The notes below the pieces were generated by a model, which saw only the letters and a list, made by a program, of their open reading frames with translations, did no database searches and had not been told where the DNA came from. Shown in pieces: positions 43,256 through 51,874 of a DNA stretch of 64,000 nt. The DNA comes from an uncultured Luminiphilus sp. (GTDB lineage: Bacteria; Pseudomonadota; Gammaproteobacteria; Pseudomonadales; Halieaceae). Each line of letters begins with the position of its first letter. Position 1 is the stretch's first letter. The position numbers were made by a program, and so were the translations under genes. The stretch covers positions 124,001 through 188,000 of the forward strand of contig CAJJBO010000003.1 in NCBI GenBank assembly GCA_905182485.1, given 5' to 3'.

Positions 43256-44316
43256 CTATATGGGCAGATAATAACCTTGTTCCACGTGGAACAATCAAAT
43301 TTTAAATTCTAATAATTTCACTTGAAGACTCCAGAGGGATCCATATATATTTCTACCAAAGCTCAGTGCATACCGCCGCACGATGTGATCGATCGAGTTC
43401 TGCCGGCAAATCGTCAATCAAATAAAGCGGCGCCCGGTGCGACAGAGCCTCTATTAACTTGCCCTGAGCCAGCTTTATCGCCACGAACATCAACTTCATT
43501 TGCCCCCGCGAAAGCACCTCCGACACCAATACCCCATCCCGGGTTAGTTTGATGTCCGCCCTGTGCGGGCCCACCCGCGTAAACCCCTGAACCTTGTCCG
43601 TTTCTGCGCTTTTATCCAGCGCTGCAGCCAACGTCTCGCGTCGATCCCAACCGGGTCTAAAAGCCAGCTCAACGCCCCTCAAGTCACTCAGACAATTGCG
43701 GTGCGATTTCGCGAAGCTTTTCGCCTAACTGTCCCGCGATCGCGACTCTCGCCGCAGTCAACTGCTCGCCCGTTCGCGCTAACTCTTCGCGCCAAGCGCC
43801 ATCACCATCAAGTATACCACGGCGAAGCCCTGCGTTACGCTGGCGAATCGCTTGTGCATAACGGCGCCAAGCGCCCAAAAATCCATGTTCCACGTGGAAC
43901 AGTGTGCCGTCTAATAAACGGCGCCGGCCCTCCGGGGGGCCTGTCAACAACCCCAGCCCATCGGTCTCAACCAGTATTAATGGCAGTTGCTGCGCTAAAT
44001 CTGATAACGAAGGCACCGGCTCGCCCTGGAGTCTTGCCTTAGCGCCTCCATCGCGATACCTCTCAATGCCCATTGTCAGGCTCCGGCCCTGCTCTGTCAG
44101 CCGCCCCACAACACGACAATACTCCGCGCCATGCTGGATCATAGGCCTAGATTGGTGCGTTCTGAAAGAGCGCCCCACACCCAATAGATAGATGGCCTCA
44201 AGAAAACTGGTTTTACCGGAGCCATTGGCGCCAAATAACGCCGTCGCGCCTGATGAGAGCGGCACATTAACACCTGAGAGATTTCGAACACCCTGAACCT
44301 CGACGCTCTCCAGCAT
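43256..44316 (-). CDS. recF: DNA replication and repair protein RecF (frame broken in this sequence)
   Basis: SMC-like ATPase that loads RecA at gaps. The N-terminal domain has the Walker A FGANGSGKTSFLEAI and MLESVEVQGVRNLSG. A break near 43690 moves the C-terminal lobe (RVGPHRADIKLTRDG; LSRGQMKLMFVAIKLAQ; YLIDDLPAELD) to another frame. After about 43360 the frame is lost again. The typical C-terminal FHVEQG is found at about 43275-43292, followed by a stop at 43256, giving about 353 codons, the RecF norm. The last 100 bases of the assignment are uncertain. Two parS sites lie within this span. Confidence 0.82.
43278..43293. other. parS site (perfect 16-bp palindrome)
   Basis: TGTTCCACGTGGAACA is a perfect palindrome with one more matched pair outside it (18 bp in all). 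It differs from the Bacillus parS consensus TGTTTCACGTGAAACA at two positions and matches the form I recall from pseudomonads. It lies at the recF 3' end, about 3.7 kb from dnaA's start and about 12 kb from parAB, within the usual near-origin distance. Confidence 0.88.
43886..43901. other. parS site (identical second copy, inside recF)
   Basis: The same 16 bases, TGTTCCACGTGGAACA, 608 bp from the first. Here the sequence is coding and contributes LFHVEH on the minus strand of recF. Having two exact copies of a 16-base palindrome within 1 kb is not expected by chance. Binding by the ParB encoded at 55.2 kb is inferred. Confidence 0.88.
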
Positions 44317-44335
44317 GAACGGTTATCGGCCTCGA

Positions 44336-45448
44336 CTAGAGCCGCATTGGCATTACGACATAAAGCATTTCTGGCTCTTGCTCAGTCGGCGCTTCGGCAT
44401 GCTCCAATAACGCCGAGCTGGCCTCGTCAGACAAGGATAAACGCACATTGGACTGGCTCAGCACCGACAACACATCGAGCAGATAACTGACATTGAAACC
44501 AATCTCCAACTCTGCCCCTGCATACTGTACCGCGACCACCTCTTCCGCTTGCTCTTGTTCTGGGTTGTTGGCGGTGATGTCCAGTGTGTTGTCGGACAGC
44601 TTTAATCTCACACCGCGATACTTTTCGTTTGATAAAATCGCGGTTCGTGTAAATGCTTGCTTCAGCTCCGCTCTATCACCCACCACCGCTTTGTCGGGAG
44701 ATTTCGGGATAACGCGCTCATAATCCGGGAACTTGCCGTCAACTAGCTTCGAAGTGAAGGTAAATTGCTCATTCGATGCACGGATATGGTTGCTACCGAC
44801 GGACAACTGCAGTGGTGCTGCGCCATCCAACAAACGGGACAGCTCTAACACACCCTTGCGGGGAATAATGACGCCCGCATCAGCAACATCCACTCGCTCT
44901 GGCGCCGTTGCCAGCGCCAGCCGATGGCCATCAGTGGCGACCATTCGGAGCCGACCACCCAACACCTCTAAATATAAGCCATTCAAATAATATCGAACAT
45001 CTTGCTGTGCCATCGCAAACGCGGTGCCGTCAATCAGACGCTTCATCAACGACTGACTCAACGCCAAACTGATGGTGCCAGCCCCGCCCTCTACAGCAGG
45101 AAAGTCAGCTGCCGGCAATGTGGACAATGTGAAACGACTGCGGCCCGCTTTCACGGTGGCCTTACCCGCCTCCACAGATAGTTCTATATTAGAACCATCT
45201 GGCAATGATTTGCAAATATCGACGAACTTTCTAGCGGGCACGGTGACTTCGCCATCAACACCGGGCGCATCAAGCTCTACCCGCCCCACCAACTCAACCT
45301 CCAGATCCGTGCCCGTCAAAGATAACGTTGTACCATCTAGCACCAACAATACATTCGATAGGATCGGTAAGGTCTGTCGTCTCTCGACCACCCCTGCAAC
45401 CAAATTCAATGGTTTAATCAAGGCGTCGCGGGCGATTGAAAATTTCAT
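44336..45448 (-). CDS. dnaN: DNA polymerase III beta subunit (sliding clamp)
   Basis: Ring-shaped processivity clamp, 370 residues, three repeated clamp domains. The N-terminus MKFSIARDALIKPLNLVAGVV is family-typical, and the C-terminus ends LYVVMPMRL, the usual PMR(L) ending. ATG 45448 was chosen because it gives the standard N-terminus; an in-frame start at 45514 would add 22 residues with no homology. It lies 67 bases after dnaA and 19 before recF, in the usual dnaA-dnaN-recF operon. Intact. Confidence 0.96.
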   Translation of the reverse strand: MKFSIARDALIKPLNLVAGVVERRQTLPILSNVLLVLDGTTLSLTGTDLEVELVGRVELDAPGVDGEVTVPARKFVDICKSLPDGSNIELSVEAGKATVKAGRSRFTLSTLPAADFPAVEGGAGTISLALSQSLMKRLIDGTAFAMAQQDVRYYLNGLYLEVLGGRLRMVATDGHRLALATAPERVDVADAGVIIPRKGVLELSRLLDGAAPLQLSVGSNHIRASNEQFTFTSKLVDGKFPDYERVIPKSPDKAVVGDRAELKQAFTRTAILSNEKYRGVRLKLSDNTLDITANNPEQEQAEEVVAVQYAGAELEIGFNVSYLLDVLSVLSQSNVRLSLSDEASSALLEHAEAPTEQEPEMLYVVMPMRL

Positions 45449-45515
45449 GGCATTGAACTCATAAGATGTAATGGGCACTGTTGAACACAATAACAGATCA
45501 GACGCCCGACTCACG

Positions 45516-46921
45516 TCAGGTTGTTAAAGACCGCAACAAATTTTGATAGTCTTCACTGATGTCGGGGCTGTCATCTCGCAGCTCTTTGATTTTACTACAT
45601 GCATGCAAAACCGTTGTGTGATCACGCCCACCAAAGGCATCCCCAATCTCCGGCAAGCTGTGACGCGTCAGTTCTTTTGACAACGCCATCGCAACTTGGC
45701 GCGGCCTTGCAACGGATCTATTACGACGCTTCGACAATAGATCCGCGACCTTGATTTTGTAGTATTCAGCCACCTTTTTCTTAATGTTATCCAACGAAAT
45801 CTGCTTGTCCTGCAACGCCAGCAGGTCCTTTAAGCTTTCCTTTATCAGGTCAATGTCAAAGGGCCTACCCGTGAAGTTTGCACTGGCAATAACGCGTTTT
45901 AAGGCGCCCTCCAGCTCACGAACATTAGAGCGTATTCGTTGGGCAATGAAAAAAGCCGCATCGGGCGAAAGCGTAATGTGGCTTTGCTCTGCCTTCTTCA
46001 TTAAAATCGCGGCACGCGTCTCTAAATCAGGCGGCTCTACCGCCACCGTCAGCCCCCACCCAATAAGATATTCAAGTTTCGGGTAACACCATCAATTTCT
46101 CTCGGGTACCTATCGCAGGTCAGGATCATTTGCTGCCCGCCCTCGAGCAAGGCGTTAAAGGTATGAAAAAACTCCTCCTGAGAACGGTCTTTGTTTGCGA
46201 AAAACTGGATATCGTCGATTAGCAGCGCGTCAACCGAACGATAAAACCGCTTGAAGTCGTTGATCGCGTTTAACTGCAGTGCTTTAACCATGTCCGCAAC
46301 AAACCGCTCAGAGTGCAAATACACAATTTTTGCGTCCGGATTCCGACGCCGCATCGCATTGCCAACCGCATGCATTAAGTGGGTCTTTCCGAGCCCAACG
46401 CCGCCATACAGAAACAACGGGTTATAAGAGTCACCTGGGTGTTCAGAAACCTGCTGTGCCGCTGCCAATGCTAGCTGATTGCTTTTTCCCTCTACAAAAC
46501 GCTCAAAGGTATAACCCGCCACTAAATTCGAGGGCGATAGGGAGGCCGCCGGGCTCGGCTTTTTAACCACTGGGGGCGTCGGTGCCCCTGTCAGCGCCCC
46601 TGTCAGCGCCACCGCCGGCGCATCTTGCGCTGGCCTGGCAGGCTGAGGGGGCGTCGGTGCCGCACCGCCAACCACCGTCACGGAAACCTGCGCAGAGGCC
46701 GGTGCAACAATATCAAGCAAGTACGTGGCGATCATCGGCACATATTTTTCAGTGACAAAATCCCTGATAAACCGATTGGGCGCTGCCAATATCAACCCAG
46801 AACCCTGCCATTGCGCCTGCAACGGTCGAATCCAGGTATTAAATTGCTGTTGAGGGATATCGCTACCGATACGATTCAAACAGTGTTCCCAGGGGTCGGT
46901 GAGAGGCTGAAGCGCGGCCAA
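45516..46921 (-). CDS. dnaA: Chromosomal replication initiator DnaA (frameshifted in this sequence)
   Basis: Origin-binding AAA+ initiator of about 468 residues. Domain I is [20 protein letters not shown], and domain II is a Pro/Ala-rich linker. The AAA+ domain has [17 protein letters not shown] and DDIQFFANK. Domain IV has the DnaA signature [14 protein letters not shown]. The frame breaks between about 46045 and 46085, where the box VII segment (normally like ERLKSRFGWGL) should be. The start is TTG at 46921 with AGGAG eight bases upstream; ATG codons at 46954/46951 give an atypical N-terminus. It must be functional in the cell. Confidence 0.94.
46584..46607. repeat. Two tandem 12-bp units inside dnaA domain II
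   Basis: GCCCCTGTCAGC occurs twice in a row, encoding part of the low-complexity [11 protein letters not shown] linker of DnaA. Repeat-driven length variation in this flexible linker would be tolerated. Confidence 0.7.
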
Positions 46922-47021
46922 TTTGCTGTCTCCTAAGCAGGTCCATATCATCATAACGAGGACGGTTGGCCCAGACGAAGTCTTAATCTCGTTGTTGGCC
47001 TACGTACGTCATGAGCATTAG

Positions 47022-47030
47022 TTATCCACA
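47022..47030 (+). promoter_or_regulatory. DnaA box
   Basis: TTATCCACA, exact match to the strong E. coli DnaA box, 101 bases upstream of the dnaA start. It could serve dnaA autoregulation, replication initiation or both. Confidence 0.65.
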
Positions 47031-47139
47031 CGGCAATGTCTTTATCAACACCTTTTTTACCGATTAAAATCAACTACTTAAATTTTTATGCGCCTCCTAG
47101 AGGATCAAAAACCAGTTTGCAAGCTTATTTTAATTTGCT

Positions 47140-47148
47140 TGTGGGTAA
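47140..47148 (-). promoter_or_regulatory. DnaA box-like sequence
   Basis: TGTGGGTAA on the plus strand reads TTACCCACA on the minus strand, one mismatch from the TTATCCACA box. Confidence 0.5.
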
Positions 47149-47493
47149 GCTGTTAGTATCATTTTGTAAACCTGTGTCTTATGATTCTCACAGCGCCTCA
47201 ATCACGCGCCTGCACCAGTGCATACACTGGCCACCAAATTACCAATAGGGCAGCGATATCATTAGGTTACGTGTGCCTCATCGGTGTCGCGATAGGTGAT
47301 AACCTCAGCCGGTTGCCGGTGGAGCATTTATTTTTCTCGTGCGGCTTTAAAACCTCTGCGGGCTTCTGCTTGGGTCTTGCCAAGCCCCTCAGCTACTCCT
47401 ATACTCCGCGCCCGTTAACAAATTGGCTCGATTCTGCCAAAGCGCTTACTCACGTAATGTGCGAGCCAGAATCCATATAGGAAGGTTTGTGTC

Positions 47494-47628
47494 ATGAAGC
47501 GTACATTTCAGCCCAGCGTACTCAAGCGCAAGCGCAGTCACGGCTTCCGCGCCAGAATGGCAACCAAGGCCGGCCGGAAAGTGTTGGCACGTCGCCGCGC
47601 TCGAGGTCGACACAGCCTGTCTGCTTGA
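47494..47628 (+). CDS. rpmH: 50S ribosomal protein L34
   Basis: A 44-residue basic ribosomal protein: [20 protein letters not shown], then [12 protein letters not shown] and the ending HSLSA. Exact family size and motif. The start has TAGGAAGG about 13 bases upstream. It lies 28 bases before rnpA, the rpmH-rnpA-yidD-yidC-mnmE order. Confidence 0.97.
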   Translation: MKRTFQPSVLKRKRSHGFRARMATKAGRKVLARRRARGRHSLSA

Positions 47629-47656
47629 CCCCAACGGACAAGGCGCAGTAAAGCGC

Positions 47657-48019
47657 ATGCCGTCCTTTCCGCTTAAAGTACGACTCTCGCAACCTTGCCA
47701 CTACCGCCGCGTCTTTGATGGTCCTAACGTCAAAGCCAGTAGCAAAGCGTTTCTTTTATTAGCCGCAGAAAATAACGACGGACCGTCTCGTATCGGCATC
47801 ATTGTGGCGAAAAAGCATATCCGCCTCGCCTCGCGGAGAAATCGTATTAAACGAATCGTCAGGGAACAGTTTAGGCTGACTCCGCTGGGTCGCTCAATGG
47901 ACTTGGTCGTGTTGGCTCGATCACCTGCTGACGAACTCGACAACCCTGCAGTATGGCTGGACATTGCAAAGTTGTGGCATCAAATCAACGCAACGGCGGA
48001 CCGTCAATGGGCTGGCTAA
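47657..48019 (+). CDS. rnpA: Ribonuclease P protein component
   Basis: Basic protein partner of the RNase P RNA, 120 residues. Conserved RNNRIKR-type motif appears as LASRRNRIKRIVREQFR, and the N-terminal FPLKVRLSQPCHYRRVFDG is family-like. Its last 13 bases overlap yidD. Intact. Confidence 0.95.
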   Translation: MPSFPLKVRLSQPCHYRRVFDGPNVKASSKAFLLLAAENNDGPSRIGIIVAKKHIRLASRRNRIKRIVREQFRLTPLGRSMDLVVLARSPADELDNPAVWLDIAKLWHQINATADRQWAG

Positions 48020-48273
48020 AAACAATCGATCAACACGTTGCCAACGCCATCGCAGTGGTGATTCGCGGATACCAACTGACCCTAAGCCCCTGGCTCGGGA
48101 GGCGTTGCCGCTTTCTTCCGACTTGCTCACAATATGGTATCGATGCGCTAAGAACTCATGGTGCAGTAGCGGGGTGTTGGCTTACAGTACACCGTTTACT
48201 GCGTTGCCAACCCGGCTGCGAGGGTGGGTATGATCCCGTCCCAAGCACACCGCAGCCCCACGAACATAACTGA
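48007..48273 (+). CDS. yidD: Membrane protein insertion efficiency factor YidD
   Basis: Small membrane-associated protein of 88 residues. The family hallmarks GYQLTLSPWLGRRCRFLPTC and SQYGIDALRTHG, three conserved Cys and the GCEGGYDPVP C-terminal element are visible. ATG 48007 overlaps rnpA; an in-frame upstream start would lengthen it unnaturally. yidD commonly sits between rnpA and yidC and helps YidC-mediated insertion. Confidence 0.93.
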   Translation: MGWLKTIDQHVANAIAVVIRGYQLTLSPWLGRRCRFLPTCSQYGIDALRTHGAVAGCWLTVHRLLRCQPGCEGGYDPVPSTPQPHEHN

Positions 48274-48283
48274 GACCGTCACC

Positions 48284-49986
48284 ATGGATATCCAGCGATA
48301 TGCCCTTTTAGCCGCCAGCGCCCTACTGGGCTTTATGCTGCTAGGAGAATGGACTCGCTACAGCGCCGAGCAAAGCACTGCGCAGAGACCTCAAGTCCCC
48401 ATGGTCGACACTTTCGCGCCAAGCGCGACAATACCTCAAGCAGCACCTCAAGAGGTCGCGCCATCTGCTGATATTTTAGATCCTGATTTACCGGCGTCAC
48501 CGGTCGTTAGCTTTTCGGCACCTGAGCAGCTAGGCACGACAGACAACGCCCTACAGCAACGGTTCGTTGCCGTTCACACCGACGTACTTGAGGTCATGAT
48601 TGATCTGCAAGGCGGGGATGTTGTTGGCGCTGGGTTTAAGGATTTTCCTAAGACTCTCGCAGACACATCGGATCCCTTTGTATTGCTAGAACGTAATTCA
48701 CAGCGAACCTATATTGCTCAATCAGGCTTAGTAGGCCCTGATGGTATTGATAGGCCTAATCGCGCGCTTTATCGCGCCGAGCGCTCCGATTATCAGCAAA
48801 CAGGCCTGTCTCCCTTAGAGGTTGTGCTCACCTTCAGCGACAAAACGAGCGCGGTGACTGTCAGAAAAGTATTTGTTTTTGAGGCCGGCAGCCACACCAT
48901 CACCGTGCTGCACGAAGCAACCAATACCTCGCCTAACACCGTTCAAATTACCCCTTTTGCGCAAATCAAGCGGGACACCTCGCCCGCGCCGGCGAGCAAT
49001 GACTCAAGCATGGGCATGCAGCCCTTTTTGGGCGCCGCTTTAACTCAGCCGGATCAGCGATTTGCAAAATTTGACTTTGATGACATGGCGGACGAGCCTT
49101 TTAAGGCGGATATTACGGGCGGCTGGGTTGCCATGCTGCAACACTATTTCGTCACGGCATGGGTACCAGACGATACAGCCACTTACCGCTATAGCACCCG
49201 ACAAACTCGTGCTGGGTTCAATATCGTCGGTTATACCGGTCCGGCGCTTAGCATCGCCCCCAGCGAAACAACCCGCGTTATAAATCGGCTTTATGTCGGG
49301 CCTAAAAACCAACGCGTTCTGGGTGATCTCGCCCCTCACTTAGACTTAGTTGTCGATTACGGTTGGTTGTGGTGGAAGTAGCCGCTATTTTGGTTGCTCA
49401 TGCTTGGCCAGAACGCATTATCAACTGGGGCGTCGCCATCATTTGTCTGACGCTGTTGGTAAAGCTGGCCTTCTTTAAGCTCTCTGCTGCGGGTTATAAG
49501 TCCATGGCAAGAATGCGCAAAGTACAACCTCGTATGGCCGCCATCAAAGAAGAGTATGCCAACGACAAAGCAAAACAATCACAAGCCATGATGGAGCTGT
49601 ACAAAAAAGAGAAAATTAATCCTTTAGGCGGATGTTTGCCTATTTTGGTGCAAATGCCTGTTTTTATCGCCCTTTACTGGGTATTAATGGAGTCTGTTGA
49701 GCTTCGACAAGCACCTTTTGCGCTGTGGATCACGGATCTCTCTGTGATGGATCCTTACTTCGTGCTGCCCATTTTAATGGGCGCGAGCATGTACTACATG
49801 CAGAAGTTAAACCCAGCTCCACCTGACCCTATGCAGGCTAAAATTATGCAGTGGATGCCAATTGTTTTTACCTTCTTTTTCCTATGGTTTCCCGCCGGCT
49901 TAGTACTTTACTGGCTCTGCAACAACCTGTTATCTATGGGCCAGCAATACGTCATCAATCGAAGCATTGATCGCGGCGCCCTTTAG
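48284..49986 (+). CDS. yidC: Membrane protein insertase YidC (frame broken in this sequence)
   Basis: Inner-membrane insertase/chaperone. An N-terminal helix ([19 protein letters not shown]) is followed by a large periplasmic beta domain. The five-helix core is [40 protein letters not shown] and the C-terminal [20 protein letters not shown]. The frame breaks just after DYGWLWW (near 49378), where PLFWLLML is read past a stop, and again near 49415, entering [13 protein letters not shown]. Two indels are implied. The reconstructed length is about 567 codons, standard for gammaproteobacteria. Confidence 0.92.
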
Positions 49987-50008
49987 GGTTTGCAAGGAAG
50001 TCATCTCA

Positions 50009-51370
50009 TTGAAGACCGACAGTCACGCACTTGATAGCGATACTATTGTTGCGATTGCAACACCAAGTGGACGCGGTGGTATCTGCGTTATCCGCTTATC
50101 GGGCCCAGCAGCAAAGTCCATCGGCGAACACATAACACAAAAGCCTTTAATACCTCGCAACCCAATATTTACCCGTTTTTTTGATCAAAACAATATGGCC
50201 ATCGACGAAGGTATCGCCCTTCATTTTGTCGGGCCGGCGTCCTTTACTGGTGAGGATGTGACTGAGCTTCATGGCCATGGTGGCGTTGTCATCGCCGATA
50301 TGTTGCTTGAAACTTGCCTCAATACGGGTGCTCGCTTGGCGCGCCCGGGCGAATTTTCTGAGCGCGCATTTCTCAACAACAAAATGGATCTCACTCAAGC
50401 AGAAGGCCTAGCAGATCTTATCGATGCACCAACACGACGTGCGGCGCGGCAAGCCAGCGCCTCACTGAGAGGCGCCTTTTCGACTGCGCTTACTGACATC
50501 GCCGCGCAACTAATCCAGCTGCGCGTGTATATAGAGGCCGCAATAGATTTTCCCGAAGAAGAGATCGACTTTTTAGCAGAGGGCAAGGTGGCAGATACAC
50601 TGTCGGCATTGCAAAACGCTTTGCATTGCCTATTGGTCTCTGCACGACAAGGGGCACTCATGAATCGAGGCGCCCAAATAGTGATTACTGGTGTTCCGAA
50701 CGCGGGCAAAAGCAGCTTATTAAACTGCCTCGCAAAAGACGACATCGCCATCGTGACAGACATCCCTGGCACAACGCGAGATATCATTAGACAAACTATT
50801 ACTATTCAGGGCATTGCCATTGAGTTCTCCGATACCGCAGGTATCCGCGAAGCTCGCGACGAGATTGAAAAAGAGGGTATTCATCGCGCTCACAATGAAT
50901 TACACAGAGCGGACATCATTGTAGAAGTGATCGACGATACCGCCACGAACACTGCCTCGGTATTAACGCCGTCAGAAACCTCGTCGATCTGCGTTTACAA
51001 TAAAATCGATTTGTCAGGGCGACCAGCAGGCACATTCGATAGCGACTTGACTCACGGCAGCGCAGTAGGCGTCTCAGCAACAACGGGAGAGGGGATTGCT
51101 GCGCTGGAACAGCTTATCGTTGATTGTCTGGGATTGACGGATACTACCATGACGTCTGCTTTTAGCGCTCGCGAACGTCATGTGGTAGCGCTCCAACGGA
51201 CGACCGAAGAACTGGACCAAGCCATTACTCAATTTAACGCTACTGGCGAAGGTGAACTCTTAGCAGAGGATTTAAGGGTTGTTCATGAACGACTGGGGAC
51301 CATTACCGGCACCTTTGGTGCTGATGACTTACTCGGTGAAATTTTCGCGTCCTTTTGCATTGGCAAATAA
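50009..51370 (+). CDS. mnmE: tRNA uridine-5-carboxymethylaminomethyl modification GTPase
   Basis: With MnmG modifies wobble uridine of several tRNAs. 453 residues. The N-terminal folate-binding domain is SGRGGICVIRLSGPAAKS. The inserted G domain has GVPNAGKSSLLNCL, DTAGIREARDEIEKEG and NKIDLSG. The C-terminus is FCIGK, with the catalytic Cys. The start is TTG at 50009, with AAGGAAG eight bases upstream, giving the expected N-terminus; an upstream TTG overlaps yidC. Intact. Confidence 0.95.
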   Translation: MKTDSHALDSDTIVAIATPSGRGGICVIRLSGPAAKSIGEHITQKPLIPRNPIFTRFFDQNNMAIDEGIALHFVGPASFTGEDVTELHGHGGVVIADMLLETCLNTGARLARPGEFSERAFLNNKMDLTQAEGLADLIDAPTRRAARQASASLRGAFSTALTDIAAQLIQLRVYIEAAIDFPEEEIDFLAEGKVADTLSALQNALHCLLVSARQGALMNRGAQIVITGVPNAGKSSLLNCLAKDDIAIVTDIPGTTRDIIRQTITIQGIAIEFSDTAGIREARDEIEKEGIHRAHNELHRADIIVEVIDDTATNTASVLTPSETSSICVYNKIDLSGRPAGTFDSDLTHGSAVGVSATTGEGIAALEQLIVDCLGLTDTTMTSAFSARERHVVALQRTTEELDQAITQFNATGEGELLAEDLRVVHERLGTITGTFGADDLLGEIFASFCIGK

Positions 51371-51421
51371 GGTCCATAAGAGCTTCACAACCGCTCTATC
51401 TACCCACTGATTACTCACTCA

Positions 51422-51430
51422 TTATCCACA
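51422..51430 (+). promoter_or_regulatory. DnaA box
   Basis: TTATCCACA, an exact match to the strong E. coli box, in the mnmE-mnmG gap. Confidence 0.65.
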
Positions 51431-51485
51431 TCAAACCTTATTTCGTATGACCGAATCACAAGAAAGCAGTATTTTCTCGAAACAT

Positions 51486-51494
51486 TGGGGATAA
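51486..51494 (-). promoter_or_regulatory. DnaA box-like sequence
   Basis: TGGGGATAA on the plus strand reads TTATCCCCA on the minus strand, one mismatch from the consensus box. It is 55 bases from the perfect box. Confidence 0.5.
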
Positions 51495-51651
51495 CGATCG
51501 TCATAAACTGAGGACAAATAACCATCGTAAGACGCCGCGAATTTTCTTCATTTTTATCCTCTGGCTACCAACAGTTCAAACAGTGCTAACAAAGGACTTA
51601 TCAAAGCACTTACAGCTCACTTAAACCCTTGTTAAGTTTAAGTATTTTACG

Positions 51652-51736
51652 TTTATCACCCATTATCATAGGCATTAATAATTATAATATTAAGATTATC
51701 AGTCTTTAATAATATAATTATTAATAAGCTTTATTG
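51652..51736. other. AT-rich tract, possible DNA unwinding element
   Basis: A run of about 85 bases that is mostly A and T, with repeated TTAATAAT/AATTATAAT-type motifs. It is the most AT-rich stretch I saw in the window. It lies between the DnaA boxes and mnmG, as an unwinding element would. Confidence 0.45.
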
Positions 51737-51874
51737 CTCACAACTTTGTGTTTAGTGCTGTGTAATGCCCCTTAGGAATGAGCACATTTCTTACCAGATT
51801 CACCAAAACCGAGATTCCATCGACTCTTGTCGCACGTCTATACTGTGCGGCCCATAACGCGCCGGTGCGCTTAT

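Larger units (their letters stand above)
46922..47493. other. dnaA-rpmH intergenic region, candidate origin A
   Basis: A 572-base gap between divergent dnaA and rpmH, the site of oriC in Pseudomonas. It has one perfect DnaA box and one 8/9 match, plus an AT-rich stretch at 47041-47160. No conserved small gene was seen: the open frames here have no recognisable product. It probably also holds the promoters for dnaA and rpmH, though no confident -35/-10 pair was found. Confidence 0.5.
51371..51874. other. mnmE-mnmG intergenic region, candidate origin B
   Basis: A 504-base gap between co-oriented genes. It has a perfect DnaA box, an 8/9 box and a very AT-rich 90-base tract near 51650-51740 that could act as an unwinding element. 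Next to mnmG is where E. coli oriC lies. By-eye counts show the G-versus-C balance on the plus strand turn from about equal or C-rich in mnmE to clearly G-rich in mnmG. This supports a bidirectional origin here. No conserved gene seen within. Confidence 0.6.

Noticed and set aside
47181..47480. A 99-codon open frame on the plus strand between dnaA and rpmH
   Set aside because: No recognisable motif, no ribosome site near its start, and it occupies a probable regulatory region.
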